Both the position numbers and the translations under genes were made by a program. This document shows positions 21,313 to 32,130 of a stretch of 64,000 nucleotides of DNA, piece by piece (the first letter of the stretch is position 1; every line of letters begins with the position of its first letter). The stretch spans positions 36,148,466 through 36,212,465 of the forward strand of contig CM055110.1 of the NCBI GenBank assembly GCA_029204225.1. Reading direction: 5' to 3'. The notes beneath the pieces were generated by a model. It worked only from the letters and a program-made list of their open reading frames with translations, was not told the origin of the DNA and did no database searches. This DNA comes from Diphasiastrum complanatum (taxonomy: Eukaryota > Streptophyta > Lycopodiopsida > Lycopodiales > Lycopodiaceae).

Positions 21313-22742
21313 CATGGACTTGTATCGTCCATTCCATTGCAAACTGAGTTGTGGCATAAGAGGCTTGGTCACTTGAACTTGGGAAGCCTCAGTTTGATGA
21401 GAAAATTGGAGATGGTAATAGGATTGCCTACCATAGAAGATCACTTGAAATCGATGTGCGAATCTCGTGTATATGGGAAGCAGCATTGAGAGAAGTTCAA
21501 TAAAGGGAGTGTTGCAAGAGCAAAGAACATCCTGGATTCAATCCACACAGATTTATGCGGGCCTATGAGGACCATGTCCTTAGGTAAAGCCTTCTATTTC
21601 ATGACCTTTATTGATGATATGTCACGTAAGACGTGGATCTACTTCTTCAAGAAGAAATCAGATGCATTTGATAACTTCAAGAGCTTCAAAGCATTGGTCG
21701 AAAATCAGACAGGTAGGAAGATCAAAGTCCTAAGATCAAATAGTGAAGGTGAGACAAGTCTAATGACTTCAATGATCTTTGTGATCAATGTGGGATTAAA
21801 AGACAATTTACGCAAGCTCATACTCCTACTCTCAATGGTGTAGATGAGCACAAGAATCGTACAATTGTGGAAAGTGCGAGATCTATGCTAGCTGAGATGA
21901 AACTACTAAGAGATTTTTGGTCAGAAGCGTGTAGCGCGACGGTCTATCTTCAAAATAGAAGTCCTACCATTGCCATAACAAAGATAACACCTGAGGAAGC
22001 ATCCACGAAGAAGAAGCCAAAGGTGAACCACTTGCGAATCTTTGGATGTAAGGCCTTTGTACACATTCCTAAGGAAGAGAGACGTAAACTTGATGTAAAA
22101 GCTATCAAGTGCATATTCCTAGGATATGATGATCATGTGAAGGGCTATAGATGTTTTGATCTAGTGGAAAAAAAAATCCATATAAGCCGTGATGTTATCT
22201 TTGATGAAACCAAGATGTATGAAGACGAGGATGCTGAGAAGATAGACACATCCACTGGGAAAGATGGTATAGTGAGGATACCACCTGATGATGATCCATT
22301 CATTGACCTTCTTAGTGATGAACATGAGGATACATCTCAAGATACTACTACTCAACCTCAAGAAACAGGTTGGAGAGGTAGGGACAGACCTTTTGGTGCA
22401 AGAAGGATTGAAGTTGCAGGTGACAAACGCAAGGAGAAGGATGTACCGTGGGATACATTTTCACCAGGAAGCCGATCACATGACAGGAAGCTCCCTAAGT
22501 GGTTTGAGAGATTGTTGGAGAGCCGCGACATAGATGACTTTTTAGGATCATCCTACCAGGGAGAGCTACGAAGATCAACAAGAGAGAAAACACTACCTGA
22601 AAGGTATGAAGCAAATTATGCTCTCTTATCTAGCATTATTCAAAGCAAAGAACCTTCGACTTATGGTGAAGCGAAGGATGATGACATTTGGGTCAAGGCC
22701 ATGGGAGAGGAGATGGAGTCAAGCATAGCACATGGGACTTAG
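21313..22742 (+). pseudogene. int: Integrase of element A
   Basis: Integrase joins the cDNA to the target. ELWHKRLGHLNLGSLSLMRK is the GAG-pre-integrase module; the second zinc pair is damaged (CESRVYGKQH instead of CxxC) and a stop follows. The catalytic core keeps HTDLCGPM and FIDDMSRKTWIYF. The usual LRSDNGGE is LRSNSEGE, so the second catalytic Asp is lost. A frameshift near 21770 precedes VDEHKNRTIVESARSML, which keeps the Glu. The C-terminal part KAFVHIPKEERRKLD to HISRDVIFDE is intact, followed by an acidic linker. Confidence 0.9.
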
Positions 22743-23518
22743 TAGAACCACCAGTTGGCAAGAAACCCATTGGTTGCAAATGGGTATACAGGACTAAGTA
22801 CCATGTATATGGAAGTATAACAAAGCACAAAGCAAGATTGGTGATCAAAGGGTATGCACAAAATAAAGGCATCGACTATGAGAAGACCTTTGCACTGGTT
22901 TGTAAGTGGAATACTCTACGTCTACTAATTGCTTTAGCTTCACATTTTGGTTGGCCTTTGCATCAGATGGATGTGAAATCTACTTTTCTAAATGGTGAGT
23001 TAGAAGAAGAAGTGTTCATGGATAAATCTAAAGGCTTTGTAGCAAAGGGACATGAAAATAAAGTATGTCGCTTGAAGAAAGCGCTTTATGGTCTTAAACA
23101 AGCACCACGTGCGTGGTATGGCAGGATTGATGCCTACTTTCGTTCAAAGGGGATGGTGAGAACACATTCTGATCCAAATCTATATGTCTTATGCTTTGAT
23201 GGTATGGTTGCTTTGATTGCTCTTTATGTTGATGACCTGATTACTATGGGAAATAATCAAGAGATGATAGACATGATCAAGAAAGACCTCATGAAACAAT
23301 TCGAGATGACAGATCTCAGCTTGATGCATTACTGCCTTGGAGTAGAAGTGTGGCAAAAAGGACATGAAGTGGGTTTAACACAGGTGAAGTATGTCAAAGA
23401 GTTGCTGCACAGGTTTAGGTTGCAGGATTGCAAACCAGTAAACACTCCTATTGAACCAGGTAAAAAGCTTTCTAAGCTTGATGAGTCACAGTCATTTGAT
23501 GCTATGCTGTATAGATAG
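22688..23518 (+). pseudogene. rt: Reverse transcriptase of element A
   Basis: This frame overlaps the integrase end by a frameshift. Clear RVT_2 blocks appear: IGCKWVYRTKYH, KARLVIKGYAQNKGIDYEKT, HQMDVKSTFLNGELEEEVFM (motif A with the catalytic Asp), KKALYGLKQAPRAWYGRIDA, and ALYVDDLITMG (the YVDD catalytic box). The end DCKPVNTPIEPGKKLSK is the usual link to RNase H. A stop (TAG) at 23516 interrupts the Y-R-x-x-V-G-S-L junction, which continues in frame as LVGSLIYLTTTRPD. Confidence 0.95.
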
Positions 23519-24105
23519 TTAGTAGGGAGCTTGATTTACCTTACCACGACTAGACCAGATATATGCTATGTTGTTGGCATTGTAAGTCAGTTTATGGCAG
23601 CACCTACGGAAATGCATTGGAAAGTAGCTAAACGCATTTTGCATTATGTGAAAGGCACTTCAGAATATGGCTTGATTTACAAGAAGCATGATGGCTTACC
23701 TGAGTTGTGTGGCCATGTGGATGCAGATTGGGGAGGTGACTATGATGATCGTAGATCCACCATAGGGTATGTATTCCAGTTTTGTGGTAGTTGCTTTTCT
23801 TGGTCCAGTAAGAAGCAAAGTACATTTGCTCTTTCCAGCACAGAAGCAGAGTATAAGGCAATGTGTAGTGCATCACATGAAGACAAATCTTGGAAGAAAT
23901 TGGCATGAAGCAGAAAAATCCCACGACTTTACATAGCGACAGTCAGAGTGGCATTCAGCTAGCCAGAATTCCAGTGTTCCATGCGAGAACTAAACACATT
24001 GAGATTCAGTATCACTTTATGCGTGAGAGGCTTCTGAGTCATGAAATTCATGTTGTTCATTGTAGCACAGAAGAATAACTAGCTGATATTCACTAAGCCA
24101 CTTAC
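23519..24105 (+). pseudogene. rnh: RNase H of element A
   Basis: SLIYLTTTRPDICYVVGIVS leads to GHVDADWGGDYDDRRSTIGY and STFALSSTEAEYKAMC, which hold the first Asp and Glu of the RNase H site. After a frameshift near 23900, LHSDSQSGIQLA and RTKHIEIQYHFMRERL carry the rest. Stops break the tail (LADIH then stop). RNase H removes the RNA strand during cDNA synthesis. It lies about 100 bases before the PPT. Confidence 0.93.
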
Positions 24106-24200
24106 TGGAAAAAAGTTGGATAAGTTTAGATCAAAACTTTCTGTACTTAAAATTTGTTGACTTTAAAGCTATGTATATGACTGTATAAAAATTAGACTCT

Positions 24201-24214
24201 ACTTTAAGGGAGAG
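24201..24214 (+). other. PPT of element A
   Basis: ACTTTAAGGGAGAG ends directly at the 3' LTR start AGGTAGAATT. Confidence 0.85.
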
Positions 24215-24487
24215 AGGTAGAATTAAAGTAGAATCATTGTGTTACTGTACTGTGAGTCCTATCAGTGGATAAGGATCAGTTGGCCTCGCCATGAGGCAAG
24301 TCAATGGGACACGCGTCTCGCCAACGGCAACTTGGGTCATGCATGGGTCGTCTGAGTGAACAACTATATGTACAGTATAATTTTATTTTGAGAATTACAG
24401 TTGCTATGTGAGCTTGCTGTGAAAGTGTTTTCAATCTATGTTACTGTGTAGCATGATCTATGTTCCTGTGCAAAGCAAATTCTAAGT
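24215..24487 (+). repeat. 3' LTR of element A
   Basis: 273 bases, aligned without gaps to 18473-18745. It ends AATTCTAAGT, then the GTTAT duplication. Confidence 0.92.
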
Positions 24488-24836
24488 GTTATATCAAGAT
24501 TCTAGCTTTTGCATATAGATTTTGCTTGATTCAATATTTTGCATTTTTGGAGAAACCCTAAATTTGATAGGATCTCTTGATTTTCATGTTTCTGTACTTT
24601 TCAAGAGTGTGTTTCAATCTTAGGTGTTAGCAAAAGCTCAGCATATTGTGTTTAGATTTATTGTGATCAAGAAATCAACATTCTAGGTGCTAGGATTTGC
24701 AGCTAGAAAGAGAGAAAAGGAGAGGCTAGATTGTTTCCAAATCTTTGTGATTTCTTCTTGAGTTTTACTATTTGATCTTCAAGAGAGTGCTAAGTGCATT
24801 GGAACAGTTTCAAAGAGAAGATCAGATCATTGCAAC

Positions 24837-25530
24837 ATGGCAACCTCAAGTGGCTTCATGGTGGCAGCCAATGATAGGCTTACCTCAACAAATTATTCTA
24901 CTTGGAAGGTGAGGATGGAATATTTGCTTGAGATGAATGATTTGATGGATATTGTTGTAGGTGTGGAGGACAAACCTTTGACACCAGAAGAGCAATTGAG
25001 GTATGACAAGAGGACAAAAAAGCTCTACATGTGATCAAGATGAATGTGACTAATGAACTTCTCAAGGAAGTTAGCAAGTGCACAACATCAAGTGGAGCTT
25101 GGGAGACCTTGAAGAATGTGTATGAGTCCAAGTCTACATCTAGGGTTCTAACCCTAAGGAGGCAAGTTTTTCAAATTCTTCAAAAGAAGGATGAAAGTGC
25201 TCATGCTTTTGTTTTGAGTGTTAAACTTGCGAGTGATGAACTTGCATATATTAGTGAAAGCATTAAGGATGTGGAAATTGTTCATGTTGTTCTTAATGGC
25301 TTATTGTATGATCATGCTAACTTGGTTCAAGGTTTTGCTATTCAAAAGACATTGCCAAAGTATGGAGGACTTGCAAGAGGTCTTGCTGACTAAAGAGTTA
25401 AAAGAGCAAGATCAAGGTGAGACTTCTCTTTTTGTTGGCAAGAAGAAAGATAGATCCAATCTAAAATGTTTCTATTATGGAGTCAAGGACATTTTGCTAG
25501 TGATTGCTTCAAGAAGAAGATAGATCAAGG
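24837..25530 (+). pseudogene. gag: Gag and zinc-knuckle region of element B
   Basis: The ATG at 24837 opens MATSSGFMVAANDRLTSTNY, then STWKVRMEYLLEMNDLMDIV, a copia gag N-terminus. A frameshift at about 25030 shifts to IKMNVTNELLKEVSKC, then VLTLRRQVFQILQKKDESA, SDELAYISESIKDVEIVHVV and YDHANLVQGFAIQKTLP. The knuckle is damaged: CFYYGVKDILL replaces the C-x2-C-x4-H pattern seen in relative C (CFYCGIKGHFASEC). The same family gag is at 61096 and allows residue-by-residue comparison. Between 24493 and 24836 lies the leader of B, resumed after element A. Confidence 0.9.
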
Positions 25531-25589
25531 TGGGAAGCAAACCAGTCTAACTCTTGATAAAGATGGTGTTCATGATCAAAATTCCAATG

Positions 25590-26249
25590 ACATATCATGA
25601 GGAGTATTATATTGATGGCATTTGAAGGTGACAAGAAGGTGATCTACACAACCAATGATGGTGAGTGTGCAATCAAAGAGATTAGAACAATTCCTATTTC
25701 CCTCTCTAATAATAGGAATGTGAATTTGAAGGATGTTTTGTTCATTCCATCTATCACTAAGAACCTTCTTAGTGTAAGTCAAATGCTTGACACAGGATTC
25801 AACTTGTGGAATTTGTTGGTGATGCCTGTTTGATCAAGAAGGAGGATGAATTGATTGCAAAAGGGACGAGGCAAGATAAGTCATTCAAACTTGATGCTTG
25901 TGTTGTTGCTAACCAAGTTGGATGTATGGCAAAGGAGAATTTGTCAATGCAAGAGGTATGGCACAAGAGATTAGGGAATCTCAACTACAAGTCATTGGAG
26001 GTGATGGCAAAGAAGGAAGTTGTTTTTGGTCTTCCTAAATCTCTTACAAGCTTGAATCATGTTCGTGAGCAATGTGCTTTATCAAAGTTACATAGGTTAC
26101 CTTACAAGAGGTCTACATCAAGGTCAAGTAAGCCTTTTCAACTTGTGCATTCGAATATTCATGGTGTTACTACAATTAGCAATGGAGGCGCTAAGATGCA
26201 TGTGACTTTTATTGACTGTTTAGTAGATTTTGTTGGGTGTATCTACTGA
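25590..26249 (+). pseudogene. pol: Protease remnant, GAG-pre-integrase and integrase start of element B
   Basis: The protease active-site segment (WIDSGAS in relative C) is deleted here. What is left starts at KKVIYTTNDGECAIKEIRTI and runs to DVLFIPSITKNLLSVSQML. A shift near 25800 leads to GDACLIKKEDELIAKGTR. WHKRLGNLNYKSLEVMAKKE is the pre-integrase module. CALSKLHRLPYKRS and VHSNIHGVTTISNGGAKMHV follow as the integrase start, where HSD is now HSN, so a catalytic Asp is lost. The frame ends at VGCIY. Confidence 0.88.
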
Positions 26250-26258
26250 AGATCAAAG

Positions 26259-27095
26259 ATGAGGTGTTTGATTTATAGAGCATTATGTAAAGGTGCCAAA
26301 GCCATTAGGTTAGGTGCAAATCTTCCTAAATCTTTTTGGGATCAAGCTTTGTTGTGTGCTAATTTTCTAGGCAATAGATGGCCGAGTGTGGTATTGGAAG
26401 GAAAAACCTCGTTTGAAATGTTATTTGGTCGGAGGCCGAGTGCCAAGTTTTTCAAATTTTTTGGATGCATTTGCTATATCAACATTACTCTGGATGATAG
26501 GAGAAAGGAGAATTTATCTTCAAAGAAAGGTGTATTTGTTGGTTATAGTGAGGTGAGCAAGGCTTACAAAGTTTATATTCCTTCAACTAAGAAAGTGGTC
26601 ATTGGAAGAGATGTCATTTTTTATGAAGGAAACTTTACAAAAGTTTCTTCAAGTGGTTGTGTGGATGTTGGATCTAACATTCTTGATGTTGATGACATTG
26701 ATGACACTTTGGATGTTGATGTTGAAGAGCCTACTTCAAATCAAAAGCCAAGGAGGACATCAAAGAAAAGACAACAACCTTTGAGGCTCACATATGATGA
26801 GAATGGTAAGCAAGTGGAAGTTACTCATTTTGCATTTCTCACATATTTTGGTGAATTTTCTTGTGTAGATGAGGCTATGCAAGTGGATGGTGGTTTTCAT
26901 GTAATGTATGCAACTAATGGATCTGGAAAAAAAGTTTTGTTCAATGACTTTGATGTTCAAGTGGAAGATCAAGAGGTTGATCTCAAAGGGCTTCAAAAAC
27001 ACAAAATGGAAGGGGGCAATTTGGAACTAGTCAAGAGCATCAAAGGGAAGTCAAGTGGCAAAGATACTTTGGATATGTTTTTACAGGCATTTTAA
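26259..27095 (+). pseudogene. int: Integrase C-terminal part and linker of element B
   Basis: After a gap that removes the second catalytic Asp and Glu, the frame reads ANLPKSFWDQALLCANFLGN and FEMLFGRRPSAKFFKFFGCI. It continues GVFVGYSEVSKAYKVYIPST and VIGRDVIFYEG, the standard copia integrase tail. An acidic linker with DVDDIDDTLDVDVEEP then leads to a lysine-rich end. The RT should follow but does not: the frame stops at 27095 and the solo LTR begins at 27118. Confidence 0.9.
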
Positions 27096-27117
27096 GAGTC
27101 AATTAAGGTCAAAGTAT

Positions 27118-28600
27118 TGATGGGGCAATGGAGATAGAAGAACGGGAATGGAGAACAGAGCAGAAATATTGCGGAACAGCTCTCTCATTCTAATCGGCTG
27201 CTAGGTGCAAAAATAGTCTAATAGACGACTTATGCTAAATGTAATCACAACTTTGAGTATTCTAATTGCCCAACAAGATCTTAAAAATTAATTCATACTC
27301 TAAAATAAGAGTACAGTCCACCGAAGAGATTAGAGATGGTTTGTGTGTGGTGTTACTGAAATCAGATTCAATGTGAAGCATAGTTCTGAAATAAATGGAA
27401 GGGCAGTATGATATCGCGAGTTCCTCAGGCGTCAAAGACAACCATCGTTTGATCAGAAACTAAGGAGTTATAGACATCTGTGTTTTGATCTGAGTGAGTA
27501 AACAAGCACGATCAAACAACAATGAAAGTGCATTCAATCATAACAAGCATTCATCTACGTTGTATACAGACAAAAGCAAGCTGCTGCTATATTACACTGA
27601 AGCACAATACAAAATAGAAATTACAACCAAAATTGATGACATAATTAGGAGGCTCAAATAATGCGGTTCATGGACGAAGCAACCACTAATCTGTGCTTGG
27701 ACGATCTATTTATAGATTTCATCCGTGTATTAATTATATTGACTGCTTGTCACCTAATTAGGAAAGCCGTTGTACTTGAAAGTATATGGCTTTTGTGACA
27801 ACTATACATAGTATACATATATGGTCAACAAATCAGGAATGTTGACATGGACGAGGACGTCGCATTTTCTCTCACTTCGCATTTTACGTGAAGTGGTTTT
27901 CTCTCACTTCGCAAACTTCGGGAAGTGACTGGAACGTTCCTCGTTCAAAATAGATGACCTTCGGCATTTTCTCTCTCTTTGAGATTTTGCAAAAAAGTCG
28001 AAGGTGCCCTTAAAAAGATGAAGGTGCCCTTGAAATAGTTTAACTTATGAAAACAGACAACCTTCGGAAATTGTCTCTCTTTCGCATTTTTCGAGAAAAT
28101 GCAAAAAAGTCGAAGGTGTTAAAAATAGTTAAACTTTTGAATTGGACAAGTTAAACATTTGAACTATGCAAGTGTCCCATTTCAAAAAAATGCAAAAAAG
28201 CCAAAGTTGTTGAAAACATAGTTCATTTCTACAAATTGTCGCAACACTTTTTGAGTATTTTTGCAGACTGTCACGAAAGTAATTTATTTCTGCAGACTTG
28301 TTCTAAACGCTAATTTTGTGGAAGTCCTTGAAGATGGCCAAGTCTTTAATGACTTCAAGTTATTGAACTTGACAGGATTGGTTACCCTTTGCTGGAGATC
28401 AGCTGGAAGCCCATTGTAGACGTTCTTCAAATAAATTGGCTGTCTAAGTTTGCAATTCCTGCAGGTATCAGATGAGTAGAAGTAGAACCAAAGTTGGTTT
28501 CACCTGGCCCTAGATCAATGATCAATAAACATGCAGGAAGAATCATGAAATAGAAATTAGTCATTCACCAAGGAGGCAACTGTGGGCTTAATTTCCAACA
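27118..28600 (-). mobile_element. Solo LTR in element B, 1,483 bp, minus strand
   Basis: The insertion is flanked by AGTAT on both sides (27113-27117 and 28601-28605). On the minus strand it starts TGTTGGAAATTAAG and ends CATTGCCCCATCA. Its end matches the LTR end at 42325 (CCTTGTCCCATCA) and the two share several hundred bases, for example GAACGCTTGTTGTGATTG-like and CCTAATTAGG blocks. Inside, 27870-28200 repeats TTCGCATTTT, AAAAGTCGAAGGTG and AAGGTGCCCTT blocks. No gene is present. One LTR with a perfect duplication is what LTR-LTR recombination leaves. Confidence 0.8.
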
Positions 28601-28605
28601 AGTAT

Positions 28606-29170
28606 CAGCAAGGAAGTATTTTTCAAGTTTACTTTACTTGTTCTATCTCATGTTTGAGCAATCTCATGTGAATGTGTGCAAATTGTCAAGATACGGTGAA
28701 ACTAGTTCCATTGTTTTGCATCGTTTTGATATTGGATTTGTACTAGCATTCTTGGCTGGTTTTGTTGATGGAAATGAAGCTAAAGGAGGCTCATTATGTC
28801 ATTCATGGTCAAGTCATCAAGGGTTGATGTGTCTTATGACAAGATGGAGATGGAGGCTGAGGTTCATTCATGGATTTTCTTGATGGCATATCAAGGAAGG
28901 AAAAGATGGAGGAGACATGCAATAATTGGTTGGTTACTCACATTTGCTATTTGTTTGCTATTATTTTGCAAAGATTTCAAAGTTGGAAGCATGGAGGAAT
29001 CATTTCATTTTTATTCTATTTGGTTCTTCATGTTCTAGTTACATCTTGATATGTGAAATTGATGTAAGAAATAGTGAAGCATCCAAGGTGTATCAATTAT
29101 GAAAGTTACCATAAAACCATAGATGGAGGTCTATACTTAGGATAGAGATCATTCTTAAGATGGATCAAAG
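28606..29170 (+). other. Unassigned tail of element B before RNase H
   Basis: Short frames only. The stretch 28780-29170 is homologous to 62817-63250 in element C, where it lies inverted. Words such as GGAGGCTCATTATGTCATTC and GATTTCAAAGTTGGAAGCAT help to align them. Its function is unknown. Confidence 0.6.
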
Positions 29171-29395
29171 TTGTGTGGTGAAAACTATGCAAAGAGCAAG
29201 CATATTGAAATGGCTTATCATTTTGTGAGAGAACAAGTCATGGCAAAGGAAGTGGAGCTTCAACATGTCTCATCAAGGGAGTGTGTGGCTGATATCTTCA
29301 CCAAAGCATTAAGAAAAGACTTGTTTATGAGTCATAGAACCTCACTTGTAGTTCTATCTAAATCTATGCTAAAACTAGTTGAAGAGGGAGCGTGA
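29171..29395 (+). pseudogene. rnh: RNase H tail of element B
   Basis: ENYAKSKHIEMAYHFVREQV and SSRECVADIFTKALRKDLF are the end of copia RNase H (the SKHIE..YHFVRE and ADIFTKAL blocks). The frame closes four bases past the start of the 3' LTR. The front of the domain is missing, so no RNase H activity can remain. Confidence 0.92.
29381..29390 (+). other. PPT of element B
   Basis: GAAGAGGGAG immediately precedes the 3' LTR (CGTGAAAAATTG). Confidence 0.8.
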
Positions 29396-29953
29396 AAAAT
29401 TGTCAACTAGTTTGACTGTTTATTTGGCAATTTTGAGGCCAAAGTGAAATATCAACGTAGAGATAGGTTTATTTTTGTCTATAGAGGCTTAGCTAAATAG
29501 TATTCTTACTATTTTTGAAAAGCATATAAATGAATGTTTTTGGATTTGTACCCATTCTAATTGGCTAGATTTCATACATTGCATCTAGACTAGAACTTCC
29601 ACGTGGATAACATATAATTGTATTTTCATTTCATGTGAAGAATTCATCTATTTTAATTCTATGTCCATCCCATGTGTATTTCTCATGATATCTTGGTTTT
29701 CTATGTGTAAAATGTTGATTTTATTGTTGACCTTGCTTTCGCACGTGTGAAAGACAATAGGATGATAATATTTGTATGACCAAGGACAATACCTTATTGT
29801 ACTTTTATGTTTATGATCAGATTTTAGTGATTTATGCAATTCTAGCATGTGTAAAATGATGATTTCTATGTTGTAGATAAATCTAGATGTGCACTCCAAA
29901 TTGGCGCAAGACCTAGCATCCATCAAGTGTGTTTTGGATCTATATTTTTCAGA
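29391..29953 (+). repeat. 3' LTR of element B
   Basis: Homologous to 17569-18210 and ends TTTTTCAGA, one base off the 5' LTR ending TTTTCACA. A GCACGTGTG palindrome is at 29741. The duplication TGCCC follows. Confidence 0.9.
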
Positions 29954-29962
29954 TGCCCAAAT

Positions 29963-30285
29963 TGATGAGAATCGGTATCGCAAAGCTTTCGTGAAGGAAC
30001 CACGATCCTCTTGTGACTCGGATGGAGTTCAGATGCGATCGCTGGACACTGCCAACTGAATCACTCCTACAATCCTCCAGAATGTAGTTAGGCACTGCCG
30101 ATCTACATTTATAAAATTAATGCAGCATTCAACATAGTTTCAACCAAGGTGCGAAATTAAAATGAACAAGAAAACTCAGACATACGAATAACAGCAGATG
30201 CATTTGCATTCGAGATCAGACACAACAAGAGAAATTATCTATATTGATCTTCCTCTGATTTCTTCAAGCACTGCATGCAAATCCA
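29963..30285 (-). repeat. LTR-like copy related to 34758-35095
   Basis: It shares GACTCGGATGGA(G/C)TTCAGATG, CACTCCTACA(A/G)TCCTCCA and GCACTGCATGCA with the stretch at 34758-35095, in the same orientation. Element B was inserted at its left edge. It may be the far LTR of the minus-strand copia F. From 30290 to 30960 I see no gene; GAGGGTTC and GATCTGGATC-type words repeat loosely. Confidence 0.55.
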
Positions 30286-30969
30286 TGCTGCAAAGGTTCT
30301 ATGAGGGTTCAGGTTGTCTACGAGGGTTCAACTCTTGCAGAAAGTGATCTCTCGCATAACTTGTTCCTGTGATTGGATTTTCAAGATCAGACCATGTAGG
30401 GAGGCTAATTTCACTGCTCTGATTTTATTTAGACACCTTGCGAGGGTTGGTAAGTTGTTCTTGATGCTCTGTGAGGGTTCTGAAAATTCAGCTTCTAGGA
30501 ACCCTCACACTCACTAGAAAATGGCGATTCCTCCATCAAGAACTCTCGAAGAGATTTTTATGGATGCATCTGGGTCAGATCTAGTGATTGTCCAAGTTTC
30601 AAGAGCTATCTCCGAGGGGATCTCAAAAAATCATGAACAAGTGCTCTTTCGATTTTTTTGATGAGATCTTGAGGTTTTCTGATTTTTAACTTTTGTAAAC
30701 TGGTAATTAGCTTCATCTAGGCTTGATCTGACTGTTGGTAGTTCTCTGGAAGTTCTAATGGATACTTGGTAATAGATCCCTCAGTAAATCTGATGATTTG
30801 CTTCCTTCTTGATCCTATCTGGATCTGGATCCTTCTTGGATTCTGATGGATTTCCCCGATCTTGCCAGATCTGGCTGAATCTTGATGGATCTAGCTTGAT
30901 GTGGCTTGATCTTCTTAGATCTAGCAGTGATGGCTTAGTAGATTAGCTTTTTGTAACATGCTCCCACCA

Positions 30970-31690
30970 ATCTGGATCTATTTCACTGTGGTGGCCAGTA
31001 CTTGTGCAACTGGCTACCGTTGATGGGTGTATCAAATGGTGTCCCATCTAATTTTTCTAAATTCACGACTCCATGATTAAGAATTTCCTTGATCTGATAG
31101 GGACCTTCACCTGTGAATTTTAATTTCCCTTTGATCGCCCTGGTTTTATACATTAGGACCAGATCTCCGGATCAAAGATTCTTCTTTTGTAACCTGCAAT
31201 CGTGCCATGCTTTACGTCTTTCCTTTTCAGTAACCAGTGCATGCACAACTAGTAAGCGTGTTTCACAGAGTTTATTGAGAGCTTCGTGGCGTAGCTGTAG
31301 AGATTTGGACTCACTAAGACGTTGCGTGGTGGCAATCCTTAATGAAGGAACTAAAAACTCTACTGGCATCACAACATCCTGACCATATACCAATTGGAAG
31401 GGTGTTTGATCAGTGTTTCCTTTATATGCTATCCTGAATGCCCACAGTGCATCATGCAACTTATGTTCCCAATATGATCTGTTAGCTTCAACTGTTTTCG
31501 TGAGCATGCTACACATAATCTTATTGGATGATTCTGCTTGCCCATTACCACGAGGATAGTAAGACGTACTAGTTCTGTGGATCACGAAGAATTCCTCCAA
31601 TATGACCTTGATGGTCTCATTGATGAAATGGCTTCCGCGATCGCTGACTAGCTCTACCGGGCATCCGAAGCGTACAATGATATTTTCATA
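30970..31690 (-). pseudogene. int: Gypsy integrase fragment, minus strand
   Basis: Reading leftward from about 31675: ENIIVRFGCPVELVSDRGSH holds the second catalytic Asp, then EEFFVIHRTSTSYYPRGNGQ and AESSNKIMCSMLTKTVE with the Glu. AYKGNTDQTPFQLVYGQDVV and VMPVEFLVPS follow. The tail near 31000-31150 reads YKTRAIKGKLKFTGEGPYQI and then NLEKLDGTPFDTPINGSQLH, a C-terminal GPY/F-type module ending HKYW. A frame change near 31170 and the missing N-terminus make it inactive. Confidence 0.92.
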
Positions 31691-32130
31691 AAGGAACGAT
31701 CAGTGAAGAACGCAAAGACTTTTCCTAGAAGATAATGGCGAAATTTTTGAACCGCATATACTATTGCCAAGGCTTCACGTTCGGTAGTGGTATAATTGAC
31801 TTTGGCATGTATCAATTGTCGACTAAGAAAACGAATTGGGTAGTCCTTTTTTAATTCTCCTAGTTGGGTGAGCACTGCTCCAATGGCATACTTGGATGCA
31901 TCGGTATGCACATGGAATTCTTTAGAATAATCAGGAGCCAGGAGGATGGGTGCATTGGTAAGGGCTTCTTTGAGTTGAACTAAGGTGATGCGTTGTTCTT
32001 TTGTCCATTTGGGAACTACAACTACTTTGTAGATCAAGTGTTCTTTGTTAGCGAAATCAAAGATAAAGCATCGATAGTAGTTGGCGTGGCCAAGGAAGGA
32101 GTAAACTTCACGTATCGTATGCGATTCTGG
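31690..32130 (-). pseudogene. rnh: Gypsy RNase H fragment, minus strand
   Basis: The order, from the right, is REVYSFLGHANYYRCFI (end of the RT thumb), then TKEQRITLVQLKEALTNAPI, FHVHTDASKYAIGAVLTQLG, RFLSRQLIHAKVNYTTTERE and ALAIVYAVQKFRHYLLG. This is the gypsy RNase H. After FAFFTD the sequence jumps straight into the integrase core, so the end of RNase H and the integrase zinc domain are deleted. It abuts a plus-strand copia gag fragment at 32131. Confidence 0.9.

Larger units (their letters stand above)
18473..24487 (+). mobile_element. Copia element A, nested in the leader of element B
   Basis: Two LTRs of equal length (273 bp) bound 6,015 bp, flanked by the duplication GTTAT (18468-18472 and 24488-24492). 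PBS, gag, protease, integrase, RT, RNase H and PPT follow in copia order. The coding region is broken by at least four frameshifts or stops, so it cannot act alone. It split the untranslated leader of B, which resumes at 24493. By eye the LTRs differ at about 22 of 273 positions. Confidence 0.93.
17569..29953 (+). mobile_element. Copia element B (host of nested insertions)
   Basis: Two homologous LTRs in direct orientation (17569-18210 and 29391-29953) bound a 12.4-kb unit. The flanking five bases are TGCCC on both sides (17564-17568 and 29954-29958), a target-site duplication that proves these as the true ends. About 7.5 kb of the interior is later insertions: element A (18473-24487) and a solo LTR (27118-28600). 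The remaining interior holds broken gag, protease, integrase and the RNase H tail. The RT is missing. Order follows copia: gag, PR, INT, (RT), RNase H. Confidence 0.9.
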
